NCBI GenBank assembly: GCA_023411225.1
Contig: JAEYPA010000085.1
Span: forward strand, 1-36,997
Origin: Bacillota bacterium
GTDB taxonomy: Bacteria > Bacillota > Clostridia > Lachnospirales > Lachnospiraceae
Reading direction: 5' to 3'
Length of the DNA: 36,997 nt
Shown: piece after piece, positions 1 to 9,157 of the stretch
How positions within the stretch are numbered: position 1 is the first letter of the stretch
How the letters are laid out: every line of letters starts with the position of its first letter
Position numbers and translations under genes: made by a program
Notes under the pieces: model-generated
What the model saw: the letters and a program-made list of their open reading frames with translations, nothing else
Database searches by the model: none
What the model was told of the DNA's origin: nothing

Positions 1-254
1 TGAGCTGCTCTTTTTCACTATCACTTACCTCTGTGATCTCTCTTCCTAAAAAATACACCTGCCCGGAAGTTGGGGTATCTAGAGCACCTAATATATTAAT
101 TAAAGTCGTTTTTCCAGAACCAGAGCGCCCACGTAAGATTGCTAGTTTTCCAGCAGGGACTTCAATGTTGATGTCTTTCAGTGCTTGAAAGCTGTCTTTT
201 CCGGCCATGGGAAAGATTCGATTGATATTTTTTGTAACCAGTATGCCTTCCATA
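1..254 (-). CDS. ABC transporter ATP-binding protein, 3' part cut by window edge
   Basis: This is the N-terminal 84 residues of an ABC ATPase; the rest lies beyond the left edge. It starts at an ATG at 254 and begins MEGILVTKNINRIFP. A Walker A motif is visible as GRSGSGKTT, followed by LINILGALDTPTSG, which is the usual pattern of the LolD/MacB/FtsE type of ATPase that partners FtsX-like permeases. It lies 21 nt downstream of the permease gene stop, on the same strand, preceded by a GGAGG-like ribosome site, so it is the last visible gene of the adaptor-permease operon. Its role is to power the 944-residue permease. The signature and Walker B motifs are outside the window and cannot be checked. 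Confidence 0.9.
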
Positions 255-275
255 TACTTCCTCCTACTTCTACTA

Positions 276-3110
276 TTAGTCTTCTCCTAGCTTCAATGCT
301 TCTGATATCTTTAATTTATTAACAATACTAACCAGTACACTTATACAAACTACAAATACCAGGGCAACAATGACAAATAGCCGTACCATATCACTTGCTT
401 TTGTCATAAGCTCCAATGGAAGAGCCTGATTATCTCCCGCATAAGCTATCTGAATCATAGGAATATATAAATGAGAAGCCAGTAAACCTATACCTGCACC
501 TAAAGCAATTGCCAAACCACCTGTAAATACTTGTTCGTTAATTAACATACGAATAATTTCTCGTTTGGACATCCCCATAGCCCTAAATACACCGAATAAT
601 AACTCTCTACTTCGGATGGATAGAATCCAGTAGATTAGATACCCTATGAAACATAAAATCAGAATTACGATGAAGCTCATGGTCAGGATACCGTTCGTTC
701 CTTGGAACATAGAATCCTTGCTTATATTGAGTACCTCCTGTTCTTTATCAGCCAGCATTTCCAAATTGATATCCTGATTCTGAATAAAATTATAAAAGAA
801 TCCTGTGTCCTTATTCTTCAATTTCATCCAGACCTGATATGGCTCTATTTTCCATTGCTGCTGTATATTACCGAGGTTTGCTATTATCAAATAATTGTCT
901 ACTGTCCCACAGGTCCCATTCTGATATGTCTTGATACTGGTTGGTTTATAACCAGGCCAATAGTCTACAAACGCATAGATAACGGCTCTAACCGTCTTAT
1001 CGCCCTCTATATTATAACTTATCTCATCATTATCATTACTAAATTCTATGGTATCTCCTATCTTATATCCTTTTTGGGTCGCATAATTAGAAGATAGTAT
1101 TACTGCATTTGGGTTAGTAGATAAAACGTTTAGATACTCATTGAACATGTGGTTGTTTAGTCCCTCTGGGAGGCGAGCTGTGTTTCCAAAATCTTTTGTA
1201 CTAATGGCCATTACTTCTGTTTTCATATCATCAGAGGAATTCGCTACTACGTTAGGATTTCGATAAACCTTCGCTAATGAAGCCACTTCGTTAAGCTTGG
1301 AAAAGCGAATATACTCTGGTTCATACCATACAAACGGTATTGGCTCTGGGCTACTCAAAACCGCTCCTAAATTATTCCTCCATTCCTCTTGAAATGCAAT
1401 ATCGGTTCCCGTCGAATATGCTGTATTCTCTTCTGCATTTAAGACAATCGTTCTGGCAATGGTGGAATTAAAGATCCCTAGAGCAACGGTTAAAATCATA
1501 AAGACCATAATAAAATATTGTTTGCGTCCTGTTCGAATAATCTGCAATAAGGAAGCATAATTAGCTGGTTTCCATTTCTTCATACCTACTTTAAATAGGA
1601 GTTTTATAAGTAGTGGCTGCAAACGTAGGGCAAATAATCCTGCCCCCAAAATAAACAAAGATGAGCTTAAAAACAGTAATGGATCGATACTTTGTCCACC
1701 GACCACACGGTATAATATATCTGTCTTTTGTCTACTATAGGAATAAAATCCATACAAAGACACCCCAAGCATCACAACATCCAGATAGAATTTCTGCCAA
1801 AACACCTTCTGGCTTCTAGCTTTTTTCTGTTTGAGATTAACAATGCTTATGGCACTGCTTTTTAAAACAGGCAATATGGTAATCAGGATAGAAACTGACA
1901 TTGCACCCAGACTATATAGGACTACACTTTTACTATACGTTATTGTAAGTGATGTCCTTTGAACAAATTCCAGAAAAGCATTTGCAGACCCTAATATCCT
2001 ACAAAGTAAACCTGCTAGTGGGATTGCAAACACAAGACTTCCCACTGATAAGCAAATAGATTGTAACAAATATAATGTAAAAATTTGTTTCTTACTGGCT
2101 CCTCTGCTTTTAAATAATGAAATCTCGTTCTCCTCCATATTTAACATTTGTGTTGATATCATAAAGATAAAAGCACACAACAATACAAATAATGGAATAA
2201 TCAAGATTAGCAGAGTGGAATTAATCTTGTTTATCTTTGAACTATAGTTGTACAATACCTGCAAGTATGCCGGCTCAGAAAATGATTTATGTATCGTGGA
2301 ACTTGCTGTCACCATGGATGATGTTTTATTATATAAAGAAGTCACTTGGTCTGGAATTACTTTCTTATAATCAAAATTAACCACCCACTGTCCTGTTAAT
2401 GCATTATGAAATTGGTTATCATATAATAGTTCTGATTTAAATATGTCTTGACTGATAAAGAGCCCATTTATCAGTTCTGACGGAGCAATATTCCAATATG
2501 TATCATCTTTATTTGAAATAGTAAAAATACCTGCAATACGTAATTTTAATTGTTGACCGTTCTTTCCCTTTAAATTGGAGCAGGTGAATTCATCTCCTAC
2601 TAATAATCCTAGATGATCAAAGGTAGCCTGACTAACTACTGCATCTATCAAACCGTCTTCACTTACGGAGTCAGAAAATTCTGTTCCGGAAATAATGGTA
2701 CTATGTTTTTTGAAATCTGACATGGAATATAAATCAAATACCTTCTCATTATCATCTCCATCACGAATCATTTTGGGAATCATTTTAGAATTGGTTGTAT
2801 GATATTGTGTCACAATTTCCTTTATGGTTAATCCAAGGTTATTACATATGTTATTACTTTTCTCTTCCATTTCCCAGAAATCATTTGCCTGGTTCTCCTT
2901 ATCCATAGCATGTCCGAGAACGATTTGGGCAGGATAGACATTGTTTGCTTCTTTATAGTTTTCAAACTCAGTAGTTAACATCTTTTGTAAGGAAGATTCC
3001 CTATACATCGGATAGCTAGCCGTGATTGCAATAAGAAGTATATTCCCAATAAGCAGGCTGATGACCAACCACTTTTTATGAATCAGCTTTTGTAGCATTA
3101 TTCGTATCAT
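276..3110 (-). CDS. FtsX-like ABC permease (944 aa)
   Basis: This is a large integral membrane protein with about ten hydrophobic segments: one near the N-terminus (about residues 15-35), a group of three around 295-415, two more around 440-490, one near 535-555, and three in the last 130 residues. Two extracellular regions of 200 or more residues follow TM1 and the mid-protein TM. This duplicated layout and the ELLFGVFRAMGMSKREI segment near the end are typical of FtsX/MacB-type (type VII ABC) permeases. Such permeases do not form a classical substrate channel but couple cytoplasmic ATP hydrolysis to movements outside the membrane. The gene sits 7 nt after the third adaptor gene and 21 nt before the ATPase gene, so the four upstream/downstream partners are probably one complex. 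The substrate cannot be deduced. Confidence 0.9.
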   Translation of the reverse strand: MIRIMLQKLIHKKWLVISLLIGNILLIAITASYPMYRESSLQKMLTTEFENYKEANNVYPAQIVLGHAMDKENQANDFWEMEEKSNNICNNLGLTIKEIVTQYHTTNSKMIPKMIRDGDDNEKVFDLYSMSDFKKHSTIISGTEFSDSVSEDGLIDAVVSQATFDHLGLLVGDEFTCSNLKGKNGQQLKLRIAGIFTISNKDDTYWNIAPSELINGLFISQDIFKSELLYDNQFHNALTGQWVVNFDYKKVIPDQVTSLYNKTSSMVTASSTIHKSFSEPAYLQVLYNYSSKINKINSTLLILIIPLFVLLCAFIFMISTQMLNMEENEISLFKSRGASKKQIFTLYLLQSICLSVGSLVFAIPLAGLLCRILGSANAFLEFVQRTSLTITYSKSVVLYSLGAMSVSILITILPVLKSSAISIVNLKQKKARSQKVFWQKFYLDVVMLGVSLYGFYSYSRQKTDILYRVVGGQSIDPLLFLSSSLFILGAGLFALRLQPLLIKLLFKVGMKKWKPANYASLLQIIRTGRKQYFIMVFMILTVALGIFNSTIARTIVLNAEENTAYSTGTDIAFQEEWRNNLGAVLSSPEPIPFVWYEPEYIRFSKLNEVASLAKVYRNPNVVANSSDDMKTEVMAISTKDFGNTARLPEGLNNHMFNEYLNVLSTNPNAVILSSNYATQKGYKIGDTIEFSNDNDEISYNIEGDKTVRAVIYAFVDYWPGYKPTSIKTYQNGTCGTVDNYLIIANLGNIQQQWKIEPYQVWMKLKNKDTGFFYNFIQNQDINLEMLADKEQEVLNISKDSMFQGTNGILTMSFIVILILCFIGYLIYWILSIRSRELLFGVFRAMGMSKREIIRMLINEQVFTGGLAIALGAGIGLLASHLYIPMIQIAYAGDNQALPLELMTKASDMVRLFVIVALVFVVCISVLVSIVNKLKISEALKLGED

Positions 3111-3117
3111 ACAGATC

Positions 3118-4326
3118 CTACCTTTCTATTGTTTTATTATTCAAAATAAGCTTATCTCCCTTGTTTAATCCTGCGACAATTTGATAATACTTTTCATTTC
3201 TGGTTCCAAACTGAAAATACTTCTCCACAAGACTACCATCCAGTAATACATAGGCAGATGCCACTCTGATAAAATCATCCTGAACTAAGGAAGCATTCAC
3301 AGCCTCAATTGGAGCAACTAGTACATGGTCCATGGAAAATACATCAATGATTGCGGATATTTTCTTTTTTTGTAAATCTTTTAATTTAACAGGTTTATCA
3401 GGTTTTATTAGACAACTATCTGGGGTCGTGGTTCTTCCCCCATATAAATCAAAAACTGTAGTTAATATCTTTCCCTTGATAATATGCTCCTTACTTCCTT
3501 CTCCATTTACGGTTAAATTAACACTCATGTTATATTTAAACATTCTTTCAGTATCTTTTACTTGAAAAAGAATGGACGTTGGATCTGCAATTCTCATTAA
3601 GCTATTTTCTATCTGTTTACCCTCACCTGGATCACTTATGCTAACAACATAACCATCGATTGGTGCTAGCAATTCTGTTGTATTCTTAATCGTTTTGCTC
3701 TTTTCTATCTCATCTTTCAAGGATTCAATCTGTCTCTTCTGATTTTCTTTATTAATTTCAAAGTCGAGTTTTGCTTTTTCATATTCCAGAATAGCTATTT
3801 TTTTATCCTGCTTATCTATCATCAGCTTTTCAACTTTCTTTTGTTCCTGTAAGGTCTTATTCTGACTAATAACAAATCTTTGATATGCTTCTTCCGCTCT
3901 CTTTAAATCCAAACTCTTTCTCGCTAATTCGACTTCATCAATACTTGTAGTAATCTTTGCAACCGGTGTCCCTTTCTTTACCATACTTCCTTCTTTAACC
4001 ATTAATTTTTTCAGTCGTACCGGTCCAAAATCAGCAGGAATCATTACTTCTTTATACTTAGAAAAATAAAGGAGTGCTTCTTTTTGCCTACTCTGCGTCT
4101 TTATAGTACCATAATCAACGCTATACACATTGTTATTAGGTTTATTTACATCCTTTAGTGCATCAAAATATATATCATTTTTATCTGTCAATTGCTGCGT
4201 AATTGAATCCTCCTGCCCTTTATCACTTTCCTCAGTAGAGGAGGCTGTAGCAGATAGTCCAATTGTTGGTGTGGCACCTACTAAAAATACCATTACTATG
4301 GCCAATAACTGTCCCTTCTTAATCAC
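3118..4326 (-). CDS. HlyD/RND-type membrane fusion (adaptor) protein, third of three
   Basis: This is a 402-residue secreted adaptor protein. The first 26 residues form a signal peptide or N-terminal anchor without a lipobox cysteine. A biotinyl-lipoyl-like half-motif around VKEGSMVKKGTPVAKI is followed by a long charged coiled coil (about residues 135-210), then the second lipoyl half (LLAPIDGYVVSISDPGEG) and a beta-barrel region, which is the standard order for RND/HlyD adaptors. The start is a GTG at 4326 that overlaps the previous gene by 8 nt, which suggests translational coupling; a GAAGGAG-like site lies 13 nt upstream. It is the adaptor nearest the permease gene. In a Gram-positive cell such proteins act at the outer face of the membrane or in the wall. 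Confidence 0.87.
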   Translation of the reverse strand: MIKKGQLLAIVMVFLVGATPTIGLSATASSTEESDKGQEDSITQQLTDKNDIYFDALKDVNKPNNNVYSVDYGTIKTQSRQKEALLYFSKYKEVMIPADFGPVRLKKLMVKEGSMVKKGTPVAKITTSIDEVELARKSLDLKRAEEAYQRFVISQNKTLQEQKKVEKLMIDKQDKKIAILEYEKAKLDFEINKENQKRQIESLKDEIEKSKTIKNTTELLAPIDGYVVSISDPGEGKQIENSLMRIADPTSILFQVKDTERMFKYNMSVNLTVNGEGSKEHIIKGKILTTVFDLYGGRTTTPDSCLIKPDKPVKLKDLQKKKISAIIDVFSMDHVLVAPIEAVNASLVQDDFIRVASAYVLLDGSLVEKYFQFGTRNEKYYQIVAGLNKGDKLILNNKTIER

Positions 4327-5404
4327 TGTATACTACATCTCCTTCCTGCAATCCACTAATAATCTCTGTATATATATCAGTTTTAGCCCCAATCTTTACA
4401 GGTACCTTTTCTTTCTTGCCATCCTTGATTCGATACACAAAATTAAGGTCATATCCTTCATTATAGACGGCTTTATTCGTAATGGACATAACATGTTTCC
4501 GATAATTGCTTTGCATACAAACTATAGCAGACTCTCCAACCTTGGGCATATCTTCTTTCTTTTTTTGTTGAATCATAAAATCATTTGAAGCCTTCACTTC
4601 ATACTCCTTGCCATTTATAATTGCATAAAATCTATCTGGCTTATATGCTTCCGTATTGAAAAAATATTCATTAAAATCAATCTGAAGCCTAGAGTTATCT
4701 GCGACACAAACGACAGGTGAAAATGAACTTACAACATCTCCTTCCTTTATGTCGTAAGCGATAGAGGTCACAATCCCATCAAATGGAGCAACTATGTAGT
4801 TTGATCTCATTTTATCTTTTAGTGTCGCTATTTTAGAGCCATAATTGGATAACATTTCTTGGTATTCCTGGTACTTTACCTTTGCTATATGCTGAATACT
4901 CTTTTGTTCCAGCTTTAGTTTGTCAATACTATACCTAATATCTGTAGTATTACCTGCTGTGGCAGTCTTTATATTGGATTCTTCCTTTACCAACTTTTCT
5001 TTTATAATCTTAATATTCAAATCATTCATTTTTCTCTCATTATCATAGTTGGTTTTTGTCTCATCGTAAGTATTTTGTAATTGCTTCAGCTCCTGCTCAA
5101 ATTGTTTATTACTATGACTGGCTAGTTTCTGACCTTTTTTTACTTTATCTCCAATGCTTACATGGTATTCACCAAAAACTCCTCCTTTGGTAAAGAACAC
5201 TTCCTCTGATAAGGGAATGACAGTCGTGTCTGTACTCTGCGTGTTACCAATATCTCGATAAGTTACCTTCTCCGTTTTCTCACTTACATTAACTGGTGTC
5301 AAAAGTTCAGGTTGTTTACGCTCCTTCTGATTACCTTTACAACCAGACAATAGCAAAGAGGTAAGTACTAAGATTACAGTCAATTTTGATGCTATCTTTT
5401 TCAT
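4319..5404 (-). CDS. HlyD/RND-type adaptor lipoprotein, second of three
   Basis: This is a 361-residue lipoprotein with a clear lipobox (LLLSGC, Cys at about residue 22), so it should be anchored to the outer face of the membrane by a lipidated cysteine. The mature part has the split lipoyl motif (VSIGDKVKKGQKLASH, later YIVAPFDGIVTSIAYDIKEGDVV) on either side of a lysine/glutamate-rich coiled coil of about 100 residues. It ends in a barrel and C-terminal region with GLQEGDVV, typical of membrane fusion proteins. It lies 19 nt downstream of the first adaptor gene and overlaps the third by 8 nt. It is related in layout to its two neighbours but clearly different in sequence, so this is not a recent duplication. 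Confidence 0.87.
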   Translation of the reverse strand: MKKIASKLTVILVLTSLLLSGCKGNQKERKQPELLTPVNVSEKTEKVTYRDIGNTQSTDTTVIPLSEEVFFTKGGVFGEYHVSIGDKVKKGQKLASHSNKQFEQELKQLQNTYDETKTNYDNERKMNDLNIKIIKEKLVKEESNIKTATAGNTTDIRYSIDKLKLEQKSIQHIAKVKYQEYQEMLSNYGSKIATLKDKMRSNYIVAPFDGIVTSIAYDIKEGDVVSSFSPVVCVADNSRLQIDFNEYFFNTEAYKPDRFYAIINGKEYEVKASNDFMIQQKKKEDMPKVGESAIVCMQSNYRKHVMSITNKAVYNEGYDLNFVYRIKDGKKEKVPVKIGAKTDIYTEIISGLQEGDVVYSD

Positions 5405-5423
5405 GTATATTTCCTCCCAACTA

Positions 5424-6506
5424 CTAATTTATTATCTTATCATTATCTTTTAAGCCACTTACTATTTCAGCATAATCATTGTTTTTTAATCCTATTTCTA
5501 CCTTTTGAATGCATTTTACATTATCCTTATTTACTACATAGACGAAATAGTAACCTTCCCCTTTATGAATCTTATTGGCCGGCAATACTAATGCATTTTT
5601 CTTTTTAGCTACTAAATGATGGATGGTTCCATTTTTTCCCACAGACAAATTCTTTGGTGGCTTATTTAATCTGAGGTAAATAAAACCTTTTTTACTACCT
5701 TCTTGCGGAAGAATTGTTCCTTCATAAGAACTCCCTTCACAATTAACTGTATAAGTCTCTCCAGTCTTTAAGAAAGCTGTGTCCTCTGAAACAAAGATTT
5801 CAAATGCACATTCCGATATATCAATCATATTTATAACGATAGAATGCATTTCCGATAAGCTGCCTATTAAGTCTTCTTGTACAAAGCTTACAACACCATC
5901 CATAGGAGCATATATCTTTCCATCTGCTAACTCCTTCTTTTTCTTCTCCAATACAAAATTCTGTATGTATATTTCATCCTCTTTGGCTTCTACCTCAGTT
6001 TTTAGAGTATCTTCTATGGTTCGTATATTCTGATGCATTTGAACCTTCATCACGTTGTTGTATTTATATTCCAACTCGGCAGACTGCTTATCATAAGATG
6101 CCTTTAATTTCAACAGCTCTATAGATTTTTTCATTAACTGTATTTCTGGTTCAAGAGCCTTAATCTCTTCCTCCAAATCACTCATATCCAAGCTTGCTAA
6201 TAGCGTTCCCTTTTTTACCTTGTCTCCGCTTTTAACATTTACTATGTTCACCATCCGATTAGCTAACTTAAAACTAAGGTGTACATCATTCTTTTGTCTA
6301 TATACACATGGGATATCTACTGCCTTTTCCATATCCATTCTTTCTGGTGATATAAAAGAATACTGCGGTATCTCTTCTACTTTGGAAAATGAAACCTCTC
6401 TTTCCTCTTTCTCCCGAGGAAGCAGCATACAACCAGACAAACCACATAGTAGCAGACCAGCAAGTACCGAACTAATTACTTTTTGCCAAATACTACTTTT
6501 TATCAT
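5424..6506 (-). CDS. HlyD/RND-type adaptor lipoprotein, first of three
   Basis: This is a 360-residue lipoprotein with lipobox CGLSGC (Cys at about residue 26). The domain order matches the next two genes: a first lipoyl half (VKSGDKVKKGTLLASLDMSDLEEEI), a coiled coil of about 80 residues, a second lipoyl half (IYAPMDGVVSFVQEDLIGSL), a barrel, and a C-terminal region ending GLKDNDKIIN. It is the first gene of the operon, about 85 nt downstream of a near-consensus promoter and behind a GGAAGGGAG ribosome site. With the other two adaptors, the permease and the ATPase it makes a five-gene export or envelope-remodelling system. The family assignment is firm; the substrate is unknown. Confidence 0.87.
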   Translation of the reverse strand: MIKSSIWQKVISSVLAGLLLCGLSGCMLLPREKEEREVSFSKVEEIPQYSFISPERMDMEKAVDIPCVYRQKNDVHLSFKLANRMVNIVNVKSGDKVKKGTLLASLDMSDLEEEIKALEPEIQLMKKSIELLKLKASYDKQSAELEYKYNNVMKVQMHQNIRTIEDTLKTEVEAKEDEIYIQNFVLEKKKKELADGKIYAPMDGVVSFVQEDLIGSLSEMHSIVINMIDISECAFEIFVSEDTAFLKTGETYTVNCEGSSYEGTILPQEGSKKGFIYLRLNKPPKNLSVGKNGTIHHLVAKKKNALVLPANKIHKGEGYYFVYVVNKDNVKCIQKVEIGLKNNDYAEIVSGLKDNDKIIN

Positions 6507-6591
6507 TTTATTTTCTCCCTTCCACTATATTTTACTTAGTTCTTGTAAATATCTTCTGTCGTCTCCTATCTAGAACAGAATTTCTATACAA

Positions 6592-6620
6592 ATTATATAA
6601 ATCAGAAAATGATATGTAAA
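6592..6620 (-). promoter_or_regulatory. Promoter of the triple-adaptor ABC operon
   Basis: On the minus strand a TTTACA -35 box (6615-6620) and a perfect TATAAT -10 box (6592-6597) are separated by 17 nt, a near-consensus sigma-A promoter. It is the only strong candidate between the nrdD terminator and the first adaptor gene. Confidence 0.75.
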
Positions 6621-6721
6621 TAAAACACTGGTATATTTTACAATTTATTTACATCTATTAGTTATGTTTCTAAGTTATATTGCCATATAATAACTATCAA
6701 TAGCGCTTTTTTACAGTGTAA

Positions 6722-6784
6722 TGTAAAAAAACAGTCTCATAATTGCTTAGCGTTAAATGCTTAGTTACAATTATGAGACTGTTT
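6722..6784 (-). terminator. Intrinsic terminator of nrdD
   Basis: A 17-bp perfect inverted repeat (arms 6729-6745 and 6768-6784, core CAGTCTCATAATTG) is followed on the minus strand by a run of seven T. It lies about 70 nt after the nrdD stop and upstream of the next promoter, so it separates nrdD from the adaptor operon. The loop holds two copies of CTAAGC. Confidence 0.85.
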
Positions 6785-6851
6785 CATATTATTCTATTCT
6801 TTTTAAAGCATTGTATCCGTTGACTTTGTAATTATGAGATCAACTTCCTCC

Positions 6852-8978
6852 TCAAATGTGCAACACTCTTGCGTTTATTTCTTTCGTTTTTCCTACATTC
6901 CAAAAATTCTCGCCCAAGTATCCGCATGTTCTTCTAGTTACGTTCATTTTAGAATGATCCTTATTATGGCACTGTGGACATTCCCACTCTAGATTATCAT
7001 TTATGGTAATCTCACCGTCAAAGCCACAAACATGGCAATAGTCAGATTTGGTGTTGAACTCTGCATACTGGATGTTGTCGTAGATATACTTCACAATCTC
7101 CTCTAGGGCTTCCAGGTTGTGCCTCATATTTGGAATCTCTACATAAGAGATAGCTCCACCGGAAGAAATCACCTGAAACTGGCTCTCAAAGTTGAACTTG
7201 CTAAAAGCATCAATTTTTTCACGAACATCCACATGATAGGAATTAGTATAGTAACCTTTATCAGTTACGTCTTCAATACTTCCAAAACGTTCTTTATCAA
7301 TACGAGCAAAACGGTAGCATAAGGATTCTGCAGGCGTACCATATAGGCCAAAGCCGATTCCGGTCTCATCCTTCCAAGTATCTGTAGCCTTACGAAGTCG
7401 ATTCATAAGACGTTGCGCAAACTCAGTTCCCTTTGAATCTGTATGGCTGACACCAGTCATAAGCTTAGTTACTTCATAAAGACCGATATAACCTAAGGAA
7501 ATGGTGGAATATCCGTTGTGAAGTAATTTATCAATGGTCTCACCTTTTTTTAGCCTAGCAATAGCTCCGTACTGCCAGTGTATTGGACTGACATCTGATA
7601 GAGTACCTTCTAACGCACGATGGCGGCACATTAAAGCTTCAAAACAAAGGCTCAGACGCTCTTCTAACAGCTGCCAGAAGTATTCCTCATCGCCATCTGC
7701 AATAATACCAATCTGAGGCAGATTTAAACTGACTACACCTTGATTAAAACGTCCCTCAAACTTATATTGACCATTTTCGTCCTTCCAAGGAGAGAGAAAA
7801 CTTCTACACCCCATACAACTAAATACATTACCTTCGTAGTTAGCACGCATCTGTTTGGCAGAGATGTAGTCCGGATATAGACGTTTTGCAGAACATTTTA
7901 CTGCAAGCTTCGTGATATAGTCGTACTTGCCACCCTTTAAACAATTATGCTCATCTAAGACGTAGATCAGCTTAGGGAAAGCAGGTGTAATGTAAACACC
8001 TTTTTCATTTTTAATTCCTTCCAGACGTTGTCTTAAGATTTCCTCAATAATCATGGCATTTTCTTCTATATACTCGTCGTCCTTGTCTAGGTTCAGGAAT
8101 AGGGTGACAAATGGAGATTGGCCATTGGTAGTCATTAAGGTATTTATTTGATACTGAATAGTCTGTACACCACTCTTTAATTCATCCTGTAAGCGATCGC
8201 TGATAAACTGCTCCATCAGCTCCGGTGCAATCTTGTCTCCGTACTTTGCTTTATAGTGTGTCTCGTATTTATCTTTACTCTTACGAAGATATCTTCCAAG
8301 ATGACGTACATCTACAGATTGCCCTCCATACTGACTGCTGGCTACTGCAGATATAATTTGCGTCATTACTGTGCAGGCTACCTGAAAGCTTTTTGGACTT
8401 TCAATCAGTTTTCCATTCATAACAGTTCCATTTTCCAACATATCCCCAATATTAATAAGACAGCAATTGAAAATAGACTGTAAAAAGTAATCTGCATCAT
8501 GAAAATGAAGAATTCCTTCCTCATGTGCTTTGCTAATTTTCTCAGGTAGTAAAAGACGTCTTGTTAAATCCTTACTAACTTCTCCGGCAATCAGATCTCG
8601 TTGCGTACTGGCAATGACAGCATTTTTGTTGGAGTTTTCCTCCATCACGTCCTTATTACTGTTTTTAATAAGGCTCATAATGGACTCGTCTGTGGTATTT
8701 GCTTTTCTTACTAGTTCTCTGCTGTAGCGATATATAATATAAGTCTTGGCTAAAGTAAATTTACCATAAGCCATTAATTTTTGTTCAATCATATCCTGAA
8801 TATCTTCCACCTGCATCTGATCTCTTTTGAGACCTTCGATGCCTGCGACAATTGATTCAATCTTATCTTCAGATATACGTTCATAATCTTCAACCTCTAC
8901 ATTTGCTTTACGTATTGCAGCCATAATTTTATTACGATCAAATTCTGCGATACGTCCATCCCTTTTAATAACTTTCAT
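6852..8978 (-). CDS. nrdD: Anaerobic (class III) ribonucleoside-triphosphate reductase
   Basis: This enzyme reduces ribonucleoside triphosphates to deoxyribonucleotides with a glycyl radical, using formate as reductant in the classical family, and works only without oxygen. The 708-residue protein has an N-terminal ATP-cone (about 1-90, allosteric ATP/dATP site), a central ten-stranded barrel region with the FSCMGCRS cysteines, and a C-terminal zinc site (CHVCG and CPQC). The glycyl radical loop is RRTCGYLGE, with the radical glycine expected at about residue 686. The length is normal. The activating radical-SAM enzyme NrdG, often encoded next to nrdD, is not in this window. The start at 8978 is the only reasonable one; the GA-rich leader provides AGGA-type ribosome sites. 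A tandem NrdR-type site lies upstream. Confidence 0.96.
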   Translation of the reverse strand: MKVIKRDGRIAEFDRNKIMAAIRKANVEVEDYERISEDKIESIVAGIEGLKRDQMQVEDIQDMIEQKLMAYGKFTLAKTYIIYRYSRELVRKANTTDESIMSLIKNSNKDVMEENSNKNAVIASTQRDLIAGEVSKDLTRRLLLPEKISKAHEEGILHFHDADYFLQSIFNCCLINIGDMLENGTVMNGKLIESPKSFQVACTVMTQIISAVASSQYGGQSVDVRHLGRYLRKSKDKYETHYKAKYGDKIAPELMEQFISDRLQDELKSGVQTIQYQINTLMTTNGQSPFVTLFLNLDKDDEYIEENAMIIEEILRQRLEGIKNEKGVYITPAFPKLIYVLDEHNCLKGGKYDYITKLAVKCSAKRLYPDYISAKQMRANYEGNVFSCMGCRSFLSPWKDENGQYKFEGRFNQGVVSLNLPQIGIIADGDEEYFWQLLEERLSLCFEALMCRHRALEGTLSDVSPIHWQYGAIARLKKGETIDKLLHNGYSTISLGYIGLYEVTKLMTGVSHTDSKGTEFAQRLMNRLRKATDTWKDETGIGFGLYGTPAESLCYRFARIDKERFGSIEDVTDKGYYTNSYHVDVREKIDAFSKFNFESQFQVISSGGAISYVEIPNMRHNLEALEEIVKYIYDNIQYAEFNTKSDYCHVCGFDGEITINDNLEWECPQCHNKDHSKMNVTRRTCGYLGENFWNVGKTKEINARVLHI

Positions 8979-8980
8979 GC

Positions 8981-9004
8981 CTTTCGTCCTTTCGTCCTTT
9001 CGTA
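8981..9004 (-). repeat. Three tandem octamers in the nrdD ribosome-binding region
   Basis: The plus strand reads CTTTCGTC twice and then CTTTCGTA, directly abutting the nrdD start. On the mRNA this gives repeated GACGAAAG units carrying several overlapping AAGGA-like ribosome-binding sequences. Confidence 0.7.
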
Positions 9005-9020
9005 ATCCGTTGTCTGAAAC

Positions 9021-9049
9021 AGTATATCACAGAAAGAGAAAAACGTCTA
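9021..9049 (-). promoter_or_regulatory. Probable nrdD promoter
   Basis: On the minus strand TAGACG (9044-9049) and TATACT (9021-9026) are spaced by 17 nt. The -10 box is good and the -35 moderate. It lies just downstream of the two NrdR-like boxes. Confidence 0.55.
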
Positions 9050-9055
9050 GGGGAA

Positions 9056-9101
9056 CCACAAAATATAGTAAACTACTTTTTATCAAAACTATATATGGTG
9101 C
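9056..9101 (-). promoter_or_regulatory. Tandem NrdR-box-like operator upstream of nrdD
   Basis: Two 16-bp sites resemble the NrdR box consensus ACACTATATATAGTGT as I recall it. The box at 9086-9101 reads GCACCATATATAGTTT on the minus strand (13 of 16 match); the box at 9056-9071 reads TTACTATATTTTGTGG (11 of 16). Their start-to-start distance is 30 bp, about three helical turns, as expected for paired NrdR sites. NrdR is the ATP/dATP-sensing repressor of ribonucleotide reductase genes; its gene is not in the window. Confidence 0.6.
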
Positions 9102-9110
9102 TTTTTGCAT

Positions 9111-9147
9111 AAAAAGGAAAATCCCTGTCTATCATAAGACAGGGATT
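9111..9147 (-). terminator. Intrinsic terminator of the ybhN-like/pssA/psd operon
   Basis: A perfect 10-bp inverted repeat ATCCCTGTCT/AGACAGGGAT (9121-9130 and 9137-9146) with a 6-nt loop is followed on the minus strand by a T-rich tract. It lies about 10 nt after the psd stop. Confidence 0.8.
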
Positions 9148-9157
9148 AATAACTCTT

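Noticed and set aside
702..1097. Open frame of 131 codons on the plus strand inside the FtsX permease gene
   Set aside because: It is antisense to a well-supported gene, has no ribosome site and looks like a low-complexity shadow translation.
4130..4588. Open frame of 152 codons on the plus strand across two adaptor genes
   Set aside because: No ribosome site and it covers the junction of two clear adaptor genes; its sequence has no motif.
6722..6784. Long perfect inverted repeat considered as a mobile-element end or MITE
   Set aside because: A T run follows it on the strand of nrdD and no target duplication was seen; a terminator explains it.
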